A stretch of 64,000 nt of DNA from Phenylobacterium sp. (GTDB taxonomy: Bacteria > Pseudomonadota > Alphaproteobacteria > Caulobacterales > Caulobacteraceae). Location: positions 145,477 to 209,476 of the forward strand of contig NZ_JAKRSA010000018.1 of assembly GCF_022402485.1 (NCBI RefSeq). The letters are read 5' to 3'. The notes under the pieces are model-generated. The model saw only the letters and a list, made by a program, of their open reading frames with translations. It was not told the origin of the DNA and ran no database searches. Position 1 is the first letter of the stretch. Each line of letters starts with the position of its first letter. A program made the translations under genes and the position numbers. Shown piece by piece: positions 17,820 through 26,905 of the stretch.

Positions 17820-19613
17820 TCAGGCGGTCCGGTAGGCCGCGGTTCGCCGGGCGGCGGCTGTGGCGTCGGCGACCGCCCGGGCCACGGCGGTGACACTGAC
17901 CGGTTTACGCAGCACCGTATCGGCGCCGGCCCGGGTGCACTCCAGGGCTTCGCCGGCATCTCCACCGATCACGGCAATGATCGGCAGCTCACCGGCGGGT
18001 CCATCCAGGGCCCGGATGGCGGCGGTCGCTTCTGGCCCGTCCAGTCCAGGCATGCGGCCGTCAATCATCGCCAGGTCGAACTCACAGACCCGGGCCAGGT
18101 CCACCGCCCGGCGGCCATCCTGGGCGTGAACCACCTGATGACCCAACTGCTCCAGAACTGCGCGCATCATGGCGGCGTTCAGGCCGTCATCCTCGGCCAT
18201 CAGGATCCTGAGGGCGCGCCCTTCTGTGGGAATCTCCCCCGGCTGTTCGGTGACGGCCTCTTCGGTCATCACGGCATGGGGATCGAAGGGCAGGATGAGG
18301 CTGAAGCAACTGCCCACCCCTGGCGCGCTGGTGGCGTTCAACTCGCCGTTCATCAGCCGGGCCAGCTGGCGCGACAGGGTCAGGCCAAGCCCGGCACCGG
18401 GGATGCCGGCGCTGGTGCGCGGCACCCGGTGGAACGCCTCGAAAGCTTCGTCCAATTCGATGGCCGACAGACCTGGGCCGGTGTCGGCGATTTCGATGCA
18501 GATTCGGCCCTGAGGCGTCAGCCCTAGCCTGGCCTCCACCCGACCGCGCACCGTGAACTTGATGGCGTTACCCATGAGATTGGCCAGGATCTGGCGCAGT
18601 CTGGAGGGGTCCCCCAGGGCAGCCCCCCTGTCGGCTTCCAGTTCGGGCGCCACATGGATGTGCAGTTCCAGCCCCTTGGCGGCGGCCTGCGGTCGATGCA
18701 GCAACAGAACATCGCGGGCAAGCCCAGGCGCGTCCACCGGGCGGATGTCCACAGCCAGTCGGCCGGCCTCGGCGGTCTCGGCGTCCAGGGTGGTGTTCAA
18801 CACGGCGATCAGGTCGCTGACGGCGTCCAGGGCGGCTGACAGCTGGTCCCGGGACGGAGCCGCGCGGCCGTTGCGTCCGGCAGCGGCGGCCAGGACGTGG
18901 GAAACGCCTGTCAGGCCATTGCGAATTTCGTGGCTCAGGGTGGCCACCAGGTCCGATTTTGACTGCGCCAGCCGACTGGCCTCGTCGGCCTTGCCCGCCC
19001 GGTCCGCAATCAGCACTTCGCGCTCGATGGCCATGGCGAACTGACGGCGAAGCACCCGGTTGAGCATCAGGGCCAGGGCGAAGGCGAGTGCCACGCCGCC
19101 CCAGGCCAGGGTTGCAGCCCCCTGGCTGTTGGGACTTGCGAACAAGGCGATCAGGGGGCCTGAGGCGGCGGTTGTGCCGACCACCAGCAGGCTGGGGAGC
19201 CAGGGTGCCGTAAAGAAAATGCAGATCACCGCCGCGGCCGTGGCCAACATCAGCAGCACCTCGCGCATCGGGCCTGCCCCGTCGGCAAAGGCGGCCGCCT
19301 GGCCAATGCAGCCTGCCCAGACCAGCCCGGTCAGGATGTGTACGCGCCCCCTGGCCCGCAGGTCTGCGGCCGAAGGGCTCTTCAGCCAATTCACCGCCGC
19401 ATAGGTCGCCCCGCAGGCCATGGCAAACAGGGCAAAGCTGGCCGTCATCCAGGCGGCGTTATCGGCATAGGAGCCGGCCCAGACGAACACCGGCATGCTC
19501 AGGAGAAAGGCCATCAGGGCGTAGGGCAGCAAGGCCGCCTGTGCATCGAGGGCCTGTTGCGCCAGGGAGGCGCCGCCGCGTGGGGCAAACCGGGCAGAAT
19601 CGTTGGATGACAC
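17820..19613 (-). CDS. Membrane hybrid histidine kinase with receiver domain
   Basis: The 597 aa sensor has several predicted N-terminal membrane helices (about 28-185) with no large periplasmic loop, suggesting sensing in or near the membrane. HisKA follows, with SHEIRNGLTG (His228). HATPase_c shows the N-box NLMGNAIKF, G1 DTGPGL and G2 GAGLGL. A C-terminal receiver has its Asp in LAMIDGRMPG. The start is GTG with AAAGGA 7 nt upstream. It diverges from a DUF2336 gene, and an orphan Hpt gene sits 2.1 kb away, so a kinase-receiver-Hpt relay is a reasonable hypothesis. No output regulator is encoded here. Confidence 0.92.
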   Translation of the reverse strand: MSSNDSARFAPRGGASLAQQALDAQAALLPYALMAFLLSMPVFVWAGSYADNAAWMTASFALFAMACGATYAAVNWLKSPSAADLRARGRVHILTGLVWAGCIGQAAAFADGAGPMREVLLMLATAAAVICIFFTAPWLPSLLVVGTTAASGPLIALFASPNSQGAATLAWGGVALAFALALMLNRVLRRQFAMAIEREVLIADRAGKADEASRLAQSKSDLVATLSHEIRNGLTGVSHVLAAAAGRNGRAAPSRDQLSAALDAVSDLIAVLNTTLDAETAEAGRLAVDIRPVDAPGLARDVLLLHRPQAAAKGLELHIHVAPELEADRGAALGDPSRLRQILANLMGNAIKFTVRGRVEARLGLTPQGRICIEIADTGPGLSAIELDEAFEAFHRVPRTSAGIPGAGLGLTLSRQLARLMNGELNATSAPGVGSCFSLILPFDPHAVMTEEAVTEQPGEIPTEGRALRILMAEDDGLNAAMMRAVLEQLGHQVVHAQDGRRAVDLARVCEFDLAMIDGRMPGLDGPEATAAIRALDGPAGELPIIAVIGGDAGEALECTRAGADTVLRKPVSVTAVARAVADATAAARRTAAYRTA

Positions 19614-19786
19614 GGTTAGGTCCTTTGCGGTGACGCCCGCGAAGGTAGTGGCTCAGGGTTCGCGTGAGGTTACGCAACAGCGTTAATCCACAGCGTGAAT
19701 CGGCAATGGCGGAGGCAACGCTCCGTTAAGCCTAATGGACCATTGTGATGACATGGGGCGGGAGTCCCAGCGAAGGGGAGGGGCAC

Positions 19787-20926
19787 ATGACCACGACGCG
19801 GGCAGCGCTCACCGGCGATGACATACGCACCCTCGTCAAAGGGGCGACTCCGGACGAGCGCGCTCTGGTGGCGCACAAGCTCTGCCGCCGCATCGACACC
19901 GAGCCCCTGACCCCCGAAGAGCAGGTCCTGGCACAGGATATCCTGCGGGTCATGGCGGCCGATGCCGCCGAGTTGGTCCGCCGCGCCCTGGCGGTCACCC
20001 TGAAGAGTTCCCCCCTCATCCCCCACGACGTGGCCATGAAGCTGGCCCGGGATGTGGAGAGCGTCTGCCAGCCGATTCTCAGCTTCTCCCCCGTGTTCAC
20101 CGATGAGGAGCTGGTGGAGATTGTCCGCTTGGGCGGGCCCGTCCGGCAGGTGGCCATCGCCAAGCGTCCGCGACTGTCCCGCCGTCTGACCGATGTGATC
20201 GTGGAGACTGGCGTCGAGCGCGCCGTCGAGGTGGCCTGCTCCAACGACAATGCTGATTTTGCAGAGTCGACCCTGTCCAATGTCCTGGCCCGTTTCGAGC
20301 GGTCAGAGCGTGTGCTGGCGGCGGTGGCCTATCGCCAGACCTTGCCCCTGTCGGTGACTGAGAAACTCATCGACCTGGTGGGCGATCAGGTGCGCGATCA
20401 CCTGCTGACCCATCATCCGGTCTCGCCGGAACTGGCCCTACAGATCGCCACCGGTGCGAAGGAGCGCGCCACCCTCGACCTGGTGGATCAGGCCGGCCGC
20501 GCCGCTGACCTCAAGGCTTTTGTCGCGCATCTTCACCGCAATGAGCGCCTGACCGCATCACTCCTCCTGCGGGCTCTGGCCCACGGACATATGGCGTTCT
20601 TTGAGTGGGGTCTGGCAGAACTTGCGGGTGTCCCGCACCATCGAACCTGGTTGATGATCCATGATGCGGGTCCCCTCGGCCTGAAGGCGATCTATGAGCG
20701 CGCAGGCCTGCCAGCGCGCCTGCTACCGGCCTTCCGCGCGGGGGTGGACACTTTCCACGCCATGGAATTCGAAGGCGGGGCCCGAGACCGGGACAAGTTC
20801 CAGAAGAAGATGCTCGAGCGGTTTCTGACCCAGCCCCATGTGGGCGCGCGGGAGGATTCCGACTATCTGCTCGAGCGGATGGACAAGCTCGCCGAGCCTC
20901 CGACCCAGGCCTTGCAGAGCGCCTGA
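19787..20926 (+). CDS. DUF2336 protein (first paralogue)
   Basis: The protein is about 379 aa, all-helical by appearance and cytoplasmic. I chose ATG 19787 for the strong GGGGAGGGG site 3 nt upstream; the open frame begins at 19745 without one. Recurrent blocks such as DEELVEIVRLGGPVRQVAIAKRP and VSPELALQIATG suggest HEAT-like helical repeats, the pattern I associate with DUF2336. The family is mostly alphaproteobacterial and has no function I can name. The same family is encoded again at 23172, with corresponding segments (DDHELIRLLIEATVEHQIEV; LRPGYLLRALQEGRLSLF against LTASLLLRALAHGHMAFF). It diverges from the hybrid kinase. Confidence 0.82.
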   Translation: MTTTRAALTGDDIRTLVKGATPDERALVAHKLCRRIDTEPLTPEEQVLAQDILRVMAADAAELVRRALAVTLKSSPLIPHDVAMKLARDVESVCQPILSFSPVFTDEELVEIVRLGGPVRQVAIAKRPRLSRRLTDVIVETGVERAVEVACSNDNADFAESTLSNVLARFERSERVLAAVAYRQTLPLSVTEKLIDLVGDQVRDHLLTHHPVSPELALQIATGAKERATLDLVDQAGRAADLKAFVAHLHRNERLTASLLLRALAHGHMAFFEWGLAELAGVPHHRTWLMIHDAGPLGLKAIYERAGLPARLLPAFRAGVDTFHAMEFEGGARDRDKFQKKMLERFLTQPHVGAREDSDYLLERMDKLAEPPTQALQSA

Positions 20927-20974
20927 CGCAGCTTTCCCTTGGCGAATGGGTTGGGTGAGCCCAGATAGCGGGCC

Positions 20975-21760
20975 ATGACCCAAGACCTTTTGGACGGCCC
21001 CGTCCGCCCGGCCTCGACCCTGCTGCTGCTCCGAGATGACCCGGCCTTCGAAGTGCTGATGGTCGAACGCCACCACGCCATCGACTTTGCCGGGGGGGCG
21101 TTGGTGTTTCCGGGCGGCAAGACCCACGCTGGTGATCATCATGAGTCCTGGGGCGAGCACGCCCTGGGCTGGGGTGCCCATGGCATTGTCCAGGCGGGGT
21201 TGCGCATCGCGGCGATCCGGGAGCTGTTCGAGGAGGCGGGGCTGCTGCTGGCGCGCCGCGCAGACGGTCGCCCCCTGGAGATTGAGCCTGCGCCCCTGGC
21301 GCTTCGTCAGTCGGTAGACCGGGGGGAAACGCCCTTCATTGATGTGGTGCGCGCGGCGGGTGTCCAGTTGGACCTGTCAGCCCTGACCGTGTTCGCTCGA
21401 TGGATCACGCCGCCGGTGACCCCAAAGCGCTTCGACACTTGGTTCTACCTGGCCCATGCCCCGGCAGATCAGCTGGCGGTGTGTGATGGGCGCGAGACGG
21501 TGGATGCCTGCTGGTACGCGCCCGAGGCGGCCCTTGGCGCGGCTGAACGCGGTGAGCGGAAGGTGGTGTTTCCCACCCGAATGAACCTCGGCAGGTTGGC
21601 GCGCTCAACCAGCGCTGCAACAGCCATTGCCGAGGCCGAAACACGACCGGTGGTCACTGTTCAGCCCGAGATCCATGACGGCCCTGACGGCAGGCGACTC
21701 GTGCTGCCTGAGGCCGCCGGATACGGGGCGGTCAGCGAGCCATTCCTGCCAGGGATGTAG
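20975..21760 (+). CDS. NUDIX hydrolase with split Nudix box (NUDT19-like)
   Basis: The 261 aa protein has FPGGK followed, after an insertion of about 30 residues, by AAIRELFEEAGLLL, the REx2EExG core of the Nudix motif. The insertion between the Gly and the Glu-rich half is typical of the NUDT19/CoA-diphosphatase-like branch. The enzyme would cleave a nucleoside diphosphate linked to another group; CoA or acyl-CoA is possible. It follows the DUF2336 gene by 48 bp on the same strand and may share its transcript. Its stop is only 3 bp from the convergent Hpt gene stop. Confidence 0.87.
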   Translation: MTQDLLDGPVRPASTLLLLRDDPAFEVLMVERHHAIDFAGGALVFPGGKTHAGDHHESWGEHALGWGAHGIVQAGLRIAAIRELFEEAGLLLARRADGRPLEIEPAPLALRQSVDRGETPFIDVVRAAGVQLDLSALTVFARWITPPVTPKRFDTWFYLAHAPADQLAVCDGRETVDACWYAPEAALGAAERGERKVVFPTRMNLGRLARSTSAATAIAEAETRPVVTVQPEIHDGPDGRRLVLPEAAGYGAVSEPFLPGM

Positions 21761-21763
21761 GGC

Positions 21764-22255
21764 CTAGACGAGGCCGGAGGCCGAGACCCGTCGCTCAAGT
21801 TCCTCGACCAGGATCTTGCCGACCGGGTGGCTGTCGGTCTTGATGCCGTCGCGGACCGCAGCCTTGATGCCGTCGATGTGTGCATCGATCAGGACCATGG
21901 GCGCTTCCATGCGCTTGTCCTTGTCGTCGATCAGCTTGCACAAGGAGCCGGCCATGCGGGTGATCAGCGGGAACTCATAGGTCGTGCCCAATCCCTTCAG
22001 GTCATGGACCCGAAGATAGAGAGTCTCCAGAGTCTCGGGCGTGGCACCCTCTGTCCTGACCACCTGACGGGCGGCTTCCAGTTTGGTGACTTCGTCCTGC
22101 AGCCAAGCGGCGAAGTTCCCTGAGAGGCTTTTAATCGCAGCTTCAGCCTTGGCGATCGCGCTGGCGTCGACGGCACCAAAACGCCCTCCGACCTTCATGC
22201 GAAGCGTATTGGGAACCTGGATCACTTGACCCGTACTCTGCTGACTCACTGCCAT
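21764..22255 (-). CDS. Orphan histidine phosphotransfer (Hpt) protein
   Basis: This is a small helical protein (about 163 aa) with an Hpt core: LRVHDLKGLGTTYEF, in which His84 is the expected phosphorylation site, then MAGSLCKLID. It has no kinase or receiver domain, so it should shuttle phosphate between receivers. The ATG at 22255 directly follows AGAGGAG; the frame is open to a TTG at 22276, so the start is not settled. It may be transcribed together with the NAD kinase gene upstream (64 bp gap, same strand). The nearest receiver-bearing proteins are the hybrid kinases at 17820 and 7167. Confidence 0.83.
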   Translation of the reverse strand: MAVSQQSTGQVIQVPNTLRMKVGGRFGAVDASAIAKAEAAIKSLSGNFAAWLQDEVTKLEAARQVVRTEGATPETLETLYLRVHDLKGLGTTYEFPLITRMAGSLCKLIDDKDKRMEAPMVLIDAHIDGIKAAVRDGIKTDSHPVGKILVEELERRVSASGLV

Positions 22256-22319
22256 CTCCTCTTGGGATGAGTGCAACCGATTCTAGTCAGGACACCTTAA
22301 CAACGCATGAGGCGGAGTC

Positions 22320-23102
22320 TCAGGCTGAAAACTGTTCTGCCAGGACCCGCTCTTCCAGGCTGCGGCCGGCGTCGAACAGCATGACTAGGCTGATGTCGCG
22401 GTTCTCAGCGACGTGCACTTCCAGAACATCGCGGACCTCGAAATTGTCAGCGACGGCGCTCACCGGCCGTTTATCGGCTTCCATGACCTCGAAACTGACC
22501 CGGGCGGCATGGGAAAGCAGTGCGCCGCGCCAGCGCCGGGGCCTGAACGCGCTGATCGGCGTCAGGGCCATGACCTTGGCGTCCAGGGGAATGATCGGTC
22601 CGTGCGCTGAGAGATTATAGGCCGTCGAACCGGCGGGCGTCGCCACCAGGGCCCCGTCGCAGGACAGTTCCCCAAGGCGCACCTTACCGTCCACCGAGAT
22701 CCGCAGCTTGGCGGTCTGGCGGGTCTGGCGCAGCAGCGACACTTCATTGATCGCCAGCGCCCGATGCTGCCGGCGGCGGGAATCCACGGCCACCATGCTC
22801 AAGGGGTGGATTAGGGCGCGTTCAGCGGCGTTGATCCGGTCAAGCAGGTCATCGGGGCTGTATTCGTTCATCAGGAAACCCACCGAGCCCCGGTTCATCC
22901 CATAGATCGGCTTAGGTGCGCCCATGTTCCCATGCAGGGTCTCCAGCATGAAGCCATCCCCCCCCAGGGCGACGATGACCTGGGCCTGATCCTGCGGCAC
23001 CTGGCCGTAGCGGGCAGTCAGGATCTGGAGGGCGTCCTGCGCCTCTGGCCGGTCGCTGGCGGCGAAAGCAATGCGGGTCACGAAGGGCTCAGCTCTGAAC
23101 AT
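22320..23102 (-). CDS. nadK: NAD kinase
   Basis: The 260 aa enzyme phosphorylates NAD to NADP. Key motifs are [14 protein letters not shown] (GGDG at 47-50), the adenosine-binding [11 protein letters not shown], the central NEVSLLR, and the conserved [22 protein letters not shown] region (here [19 protein letters not shown]). The alphaproteobacterial form is shorter than that of E. coli, as here. It lies in a minus-strand row: DUF2336, then nadK 69 bp later, then Hpt 64 bp later. Co-transcription is possible. As the sole visible NAD kinase it is probably essential. Confidence 0.93.
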   Translation of the reverse strand: MFRAEPFVTRIAFAASDRPEAQDALQILTARYGQVPQDQAQVIVALGGDGFMLETLHGNMGAPKPIYGMNRGSVGFLMNEYSPDDLLDRINAAERALIHPLSMVAVDSRRRQHRALAINEVSLLRQTRQTAKLRISVDGKVRLGELSCDGALVATPAGSTAYNLSAHGPIIPLDAKVMALTPISAFRPRRWRGALLSHAARVSFEVMEADKRPVSAVADNFEVRDVLEVHVAENRDISLVMLFDAGRSLEERVLAEQFSA

Positions 23103-23171
23103 GGGCGGTCAAAAGCCGACAGGGCGTCCCGGTTGTCAAACGCCGATCGCACAAGGCTCGCCGTCGGGCGT

Positions 23172-24305
23172 TCAGGTGCCCCGTGGCGCCAAGGCACTGC
23201 GGAAGGCCCGGGCCGCCAGATCCGGCGCGAAGGGGCCAAAGGCGGCCATGGCCCGTCGGTCGCCTTCGGCTCCGCCACCGGGCTTGCCGCCATTGAGATT
23301 GCGCACGAGCTCGAGGATGGTGGGAAAGGCGCTGCGATCGAAGTTTACCGCAGCGCAGGCCAGGGCCAGGTGCTCTGGCTGTTCACTGTCCATGGCCTTG
23401 CGGACCATGGCTTCAGGGAAATCACCCAGGGTGGCCAGGGCGCCCACAAATAGTGACAGTCTGCCCTCCTGGAGCGCGCGGAGCAGATAGCCCGGCCGCA
23501 ACTGCCCAGCCCCCACCAGCTTGGCGATGAGCCTTTGCTCCATCTCCTCGCGTTCGCCGTCCTGCTGCCAGACGATGGCGTCGGCAAAGCGGCCGGTGCC
23601 TTTGTGGCCGGCATGGGCCTCGGCCACAGCGGCGCCGAGGGTTGAGTCCAGGGCTTCGGTGTCCAGTCGGAAGCGGCTGGCGATGGCCTGCCGCAGGGCC
23701 TGGCCGACCCAGACATAGAGTTGCAGCGCCAGGTCCTCGGTGAGTTCCGGGCGGCGCACCAGTGGCGATCGCAAAGCCGCCACCCTTCGGGCGGCCGTAA
23801 CCAGCTCCCCCACATGCTCAGCGCTGAGGTGGGTCTGCACATTGCCGGCCAGGGCCGTCATGACGGCGGGCTCGCCTTGCTTCAGAATTTCCGAGACCAC
23901 CGGACTTGTCAGGCCAGGCCGGCGGGCCACTTCGATCTGATGCTCCACCGTAGCTTCGATAAGAAGCCGGATCAGTTCATGGTCATCGAGCAGCGGGCTG
24001 GAGGCGATGATCGGGCGGGCGATCTCGATGTCGTCCAGGGCCAGGACATTGATCAGTGCAATCGGCGCCCAGTCGACAGGGGCCAGCTTTTCGGCCAAGC
24101 GACGCCGGATGTCCCGCTCGGCCTCAACCACCAGGCTCATGAAAATGGAGTTCAGCAGGTCCTGCACCGCCGGGGCGGACATGATTTCCACGCTGTCGGC
24201 GGCACCGCAAAGGTCAGCTACGGCCAGAAGCAGTCGCTCTCGATCGCCAGGTGTCCGACTCCTGGCGAGACTGAGGATCTCTTCTGTTCGCGCAACCACG
24301 CTCAA
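23172..24305 (-). CDS. DUF2336 protein (second paralogue)
   Basis: The 377 aa helical protein is a paralogue of the one at 19787. The start TTG at 24305 has GGAG 7 nt upstream (GGAGATCGCC-TTG); a GTG at 24299 is less well spaced. LLDDHELIRLLIEATVEHQIEVARRP and the C-terminal LALACAAVNFDRSAFPTILELV are family-like stretches (described by their positions at about residues 105-130 and 315-335). No membrane segment or catalytic motif is visible. It is divergent from glpK and lies upstream of nadK and the Hpt gene on the same strand. The function is unknown. Confidence 0.8.
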   Translation of the reverse strand: MSVVARTEEILSLARSRTPGDRERLLLAVADLCGAADSVEIMSAPAVQDLLNSIFMSLVVEAERDIRRRLAEKLAPVDWAPIALINVLALDDIEIARPIIASSPLLDDHELIRLLIEATVEHQIEVARRPGLTSPVVSEILKQGEPAVMTALAGNVQTHLSAEHVGELVTAARRVAALRSPLVRRPELTEDLALQLYVWVGQALRQAIASRFRLDTEALDSTLGAAVAEAHAGHKGTGRFADAIVWQQDGEREEMEQRLIAKLVGAGQLRPGYLLRALQEGRLSLFVGALATLGDFPEAMVRKAMDSEQPEHLALACAAVNFDRSAFPTILELVRNLNGGKPGGGAEGDRRAMAAFGPFAPDLAARAFRSALAPRGT

Positions 24306-24427
24306 GGCGATCTCCAGAATCGACGCTTACTGCAGGCTAGACTGACCCTGGCACATGAAAACATGCTTAAACGCCGTTGACCCACATTGTCGCAGGTGTC
24401 GCCTCGGGGCGTCAGGAGGAGATTGAG

Positions 24428-25924
24428 ATGTCAGCCCCCCTAATCCTCGCCCTGGACCAGGGTACGACGAGCACCCGGGCCATTCTGTTTGATCTGGCGG
24501 GTAAGGCCCTGGGCGAGGCGGCCGAACCCCTGGCGCAACACTATCCCGCCGATGGCTGGGTCGAACACGACGCGACAGAGATATTCCAGGCCGCGCTTAA
24601 GGTCATGAGGCGGGCCGTGGCCGCGGCCGGTCATAGCCTTGAGGATGTGGCCACCATCGGGATCACCAACCAGCGCGAGACCATTGTCCTCTGGGACCGG
24701 ACGACGGGGGAGCCGGTTCACAGGGCGGTGGTCTGGCAGGATCGCCGCACCGCTGCGGTTTGTGAGGGCCTCCGCGCTCAGGGGGCAGAAGACCGCGTCA
24801 CCGACATCACGGGCCTCCTGATCGATCCCTACTTCAGTGGCACAAAGCTGGCTTGGCTGCTGGACCACGTCCCCGACGCAAGACGGCGTGCAGAGGCCGG
24901 CGAGCTTCTGGCCGGCACCATAGACACCTGGCTCATCTGGAAGCTGACCGGCGGTGCGTCCCATGTGACCGACGCCACCAATGCCTCGCGCACCCTGCTC
25001 TTTGACATCCATGCCCAGACCTGGTCGGCGCCCATGCTGGAGCTGTTCCAGGTCCCCCGCGCGGTCCTGCCGGAGGTTCGCGATTGTGCGGGGCTGTTTG
25101 GCCAAACAGTTCCAGAGTTGCTGGGGCGATCCATCCCGATCTGCGGCGTGGCCGGTGACCAGCAGGCCGCGCTGATGGGGCAGGGCTGTATCGCGCCTGG
25201 CCAGATGAAGGCCACCTACGGCACAGGCTGCTTCTTGCTGGTCAATACGGGGGCCGCTGCCCCGCGGTCGCGGGCCAGGCTGCTGACGACGGTGGCCGCC
25301 CGGATCAATGGTCAGACCACCTATGCCTTGGAAGGTGCGATCTTCATTGCCGGTGCCGCCATTGGCTGGCTGGTGGAGGGGCTGGGCGTCGAGGGGCCAG
25401 CCCAGGCCGAGGCCCTGGCCCGGCAGGCCCGGCCGGGGAACGGCGTGGTCCTGGTGCCGGCCTTTACAGGCTTAGGTGCCCCCTGGTGGGACGCCGAGGC
25501 GCGCGGTGCGCTGATGGGCCTGACCCGGGATGCCGGCCTCGCCGAGATCGCCCTGGCCGCCTATGACGCCTGCGCCTACCAGACCGCCGACCTGATCGAG
25601 GCCATGATGTCCGACGCGCCGGAGGCCTTTGGCGCAGGATCTGAGTTGCGTATCGACGGGGGCATGTCCCGCAGCCCCTGGTTTGCCCAGCGGCTGGCCG
25701 ACCTCACCGGACAAAGAGTGGCCCGCGCCAGCTACGAGGAGACCACCGCCCTGGGCGCGGCCCTGTTTGCCGGCGTGGGCGCAGGCCTCTATGCCGATGT
25801 GGCCGCCGCCGCCGCCGCGCGTCCCACGACTGAAGCCGCCGACCCGACGCTGGTACCGGCAGAGCGGCAAGTTGGACAAAGTCGCTGGCGGGACGCGGTA
25901 CGCCGGGTCCTGAGCCACGCCTGA
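24428..25924 (+). CDS. glpK: Glycerol kinase
   Basis: This is a 498 aa FGGY-family kinase that makes glycerol 3-phosphate. The start at 24428 is fixed by GGAGGAG about 8 nt upstream; the frame is open from 24377. DQGTTSTRAI (10-19) is the N-terminal phosphate loop. ITNQRETIVLWDRTTGEP and VWQDRRT are glycerol-binding segments diagnostic for GlpK. GTGCFLLVNTG and the C-terminal LRIDGGMSRSPWFAQRLADL complete the ATP site. No glpF or glpD is nearby, so it stands alone in this window. Confidence 0.96.
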   Translation: MSAPLILALDQGTTSTRAILFDLAGKALGEAAEPLAQHYPADGWVEHDATEIFQAALKVMRRAVAAAGHSLEDVATIGITNQRETIVLWDRTTGEPVHRAVVWQDRRTAAVCEGLRAQGAEDRVTDITGLLIDPYFSGTKLAWLLDHVPDARRRAEAGELLAGTIDTWLIWKLTGGASHVTDATNASRTLLFDIHAQTWSAPMLELFQVPRAVLPEVRDCAGLFGQTVPELLGRSIPICGVAGDQQAALMGQGCIAPGQMKATYGTGCFLLVNTGAAAPRSRARLLTTVAARINGQTTYALEGAIFIAGAAIGWLVEGLGVEGPAQAEALARQARPGNGVVLVPAFTGLGAPWWDAEARGALMGLTRDAGLAEIALAAYDACAYQTADLIEAMMSDAPEAFGAGSELRIDGGMSRSPWFAQRLADLTGQRVARASYEETTALGAALFAGVGAGLYADVAAAAAARPTTEAADPTLVPAERQVGQSRWRDAVRRVLSHA

Positions 25925-25998
25925 AGGCCGCAGCCCTTGACGATCGTCGACGCTGGGGAGAGTTTATCCCCGAAAAACAAGAACCAAGGGAGGCCGCC

Positions 25999-26769
25999 AT
26001 GGCCGATGGATCAGCAGGCGTTATCACATCGCTTCAGGGCAAGGTCAGCGCCGAGGAGTGGCAGGCTCGGGTTGAGCTGGCCGCCCTCTACCGTCTGGTC
26101 GCCCTGCATGGCTGGGATGACCTGATCTACACCCACATTTCGGCGCGGATTCCCGGCCCGGAACACCACTTTCTGATCAATCCCTACGGAATGCTGTTCG
26201 AGGAGATCACCGCCTCGTCTCTGGTCAAGATCGACCTGTCGGGCAACATCCTCCAGGACACCCCTTACTTCATCAATCCGGCGGGCTTCACCATCCACTC
26301 GGCCATCCATGAGGCCCGGGAGGACGCCAAGTTCGTGATGCACCTGCATTCGGATCAGGGGGTTGCGGTCGCCGCCCAGAAAGAGGGCCTGCTGCCCCTG
26401 TCGCAGCATGCCCTGATCGTTCTGCCGCGGCTGGCCTATCATGACTATGAGGGGATTGCCCTGAACCTGGACGAGCGTGAGCGTCTGGTGGCTGACATCG
26501 GCGACAAGACCCTGATGCTGCTGCGTAATCACGGCACCCTGTCGGTGGGGGATTCCGCTGCCGACTGCTGGATTGGCATGTTCTACCTCGAGCGCGCCTG
26601 CAAGCAGCAGGTGATGGCCCTGTCGGCTGGTCGGGAGAATGTGCTGTTCGCCCCCGAAGCCGCCCAGGCCGAGGTGAAGTCCCAGGTGGCCCGCGGTATT
26701 GGCGGTAAGCTCGCCTGGCCGGGCTGCCTGCGGCGCCTGGATCGTGAGTCGCCGGGTTACGACGGCTGA
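25999..26769 (+). CDS. Class II aldolase/adducin-family protein
   Basis: The 256 aa protein has the zinc-dependent class II aldolase fold. LYRLVALHGWDDLIYTHISAR opens the domain (about residues 30-50), FVMHLHSDQGVAVAAQ supplies two zinc-binding His, and LLRNHGTLSVG supplies a third. The ligand set looks complete, so it may be an active aldolase or decarboxylase-like enzyme, although this branch is often of unknown substrate. GGGAGG lies 6 nt before the ATG. It is probably monocistronic: a hairpin follows 12 bp after its stop. It is 74 bp downstream of glpK. Confidence 0.88.
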   Translation: MADGSAGVITSLQGKVSAEEWQARVELAALYRLVALHGWDDLIYTHISARIPGPEHHFLINPYGMLFEEITASSLVKIDLSGNILQDTPYFINPAGFTIHSAIHEAREDAKFVMHLHSDQGVAVAAQKEGLLPLSQHALIVLPRLAYHDYEGIALNLDERERLVADIGDKTLMLLRNHGTLSVGDSAADCWIGMFYLERACKQQVMALSAGRENVLFAPEAAQAEVKSQVARGIGGKLAWPGCLRRLDRESPGYDG

Positions 26770-26780
26770 GGTCCAGGACA

Positions 26781-26804
26781 GGCGCTGGTGTGAGCGCCAG
26801 CGCC
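26781..26804 (+). terminator. Hairpin after the aldolase gene
   Basis: An 8 bp perfect stem (GGCGCTGG/CCAGCGCC) with an 8 nt loop starts 12 bp after the stop codon. No T-run follows, so this may be a processing or Rho-assisted end. Confidence 0.5.
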
Positions 26805-26873
26805 CCAGTCCGCCAATTTCATGGGCGACGGGGTGCATCTTTTGCGGCACCGCGCCCGAATATCCAACCAGAG

Positions 26874-26905
26874 GGCCATACGTTTCCGCTGCGCAACGTA
26901 TGGCC
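26874..26905 (+). promoter_or_regulatory. 11 bp perfect inverted repeat in the RND operon leader, with an alternative hairpin
   Basis: GGCCATACGTT (26874-26884) and AACGTATGGCC (26895-26905) are perfect complements around a 10 nt loop. The 3' arm overlaps a second stem, CGCAACG (26892-26898) with CGTTGCG (26908-26914), so only one can form in RNA. A third weaker stem lies at 26923-26946. The set is 60-130 bp before the RND adaptor start. It could be an operator for a repressor or an attenuator-like leader. Confidence 0.5.

Noticed and set aside
17199..18527. Plus-strand open frame of about 440 codons across the CoA-transferase and kinase genes
   Set aside because: It crosses the end of one real gene and the start of another, and encodes a low-complexity Gly/His-rich product.
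25939..25948. Palindrome GACGATCGTC with TTGACG before the class II aldolase gene
   Set aside because: A 10 bp palindrome is expected by chance several times at this GC content, and no -10 box stands at the right distance.
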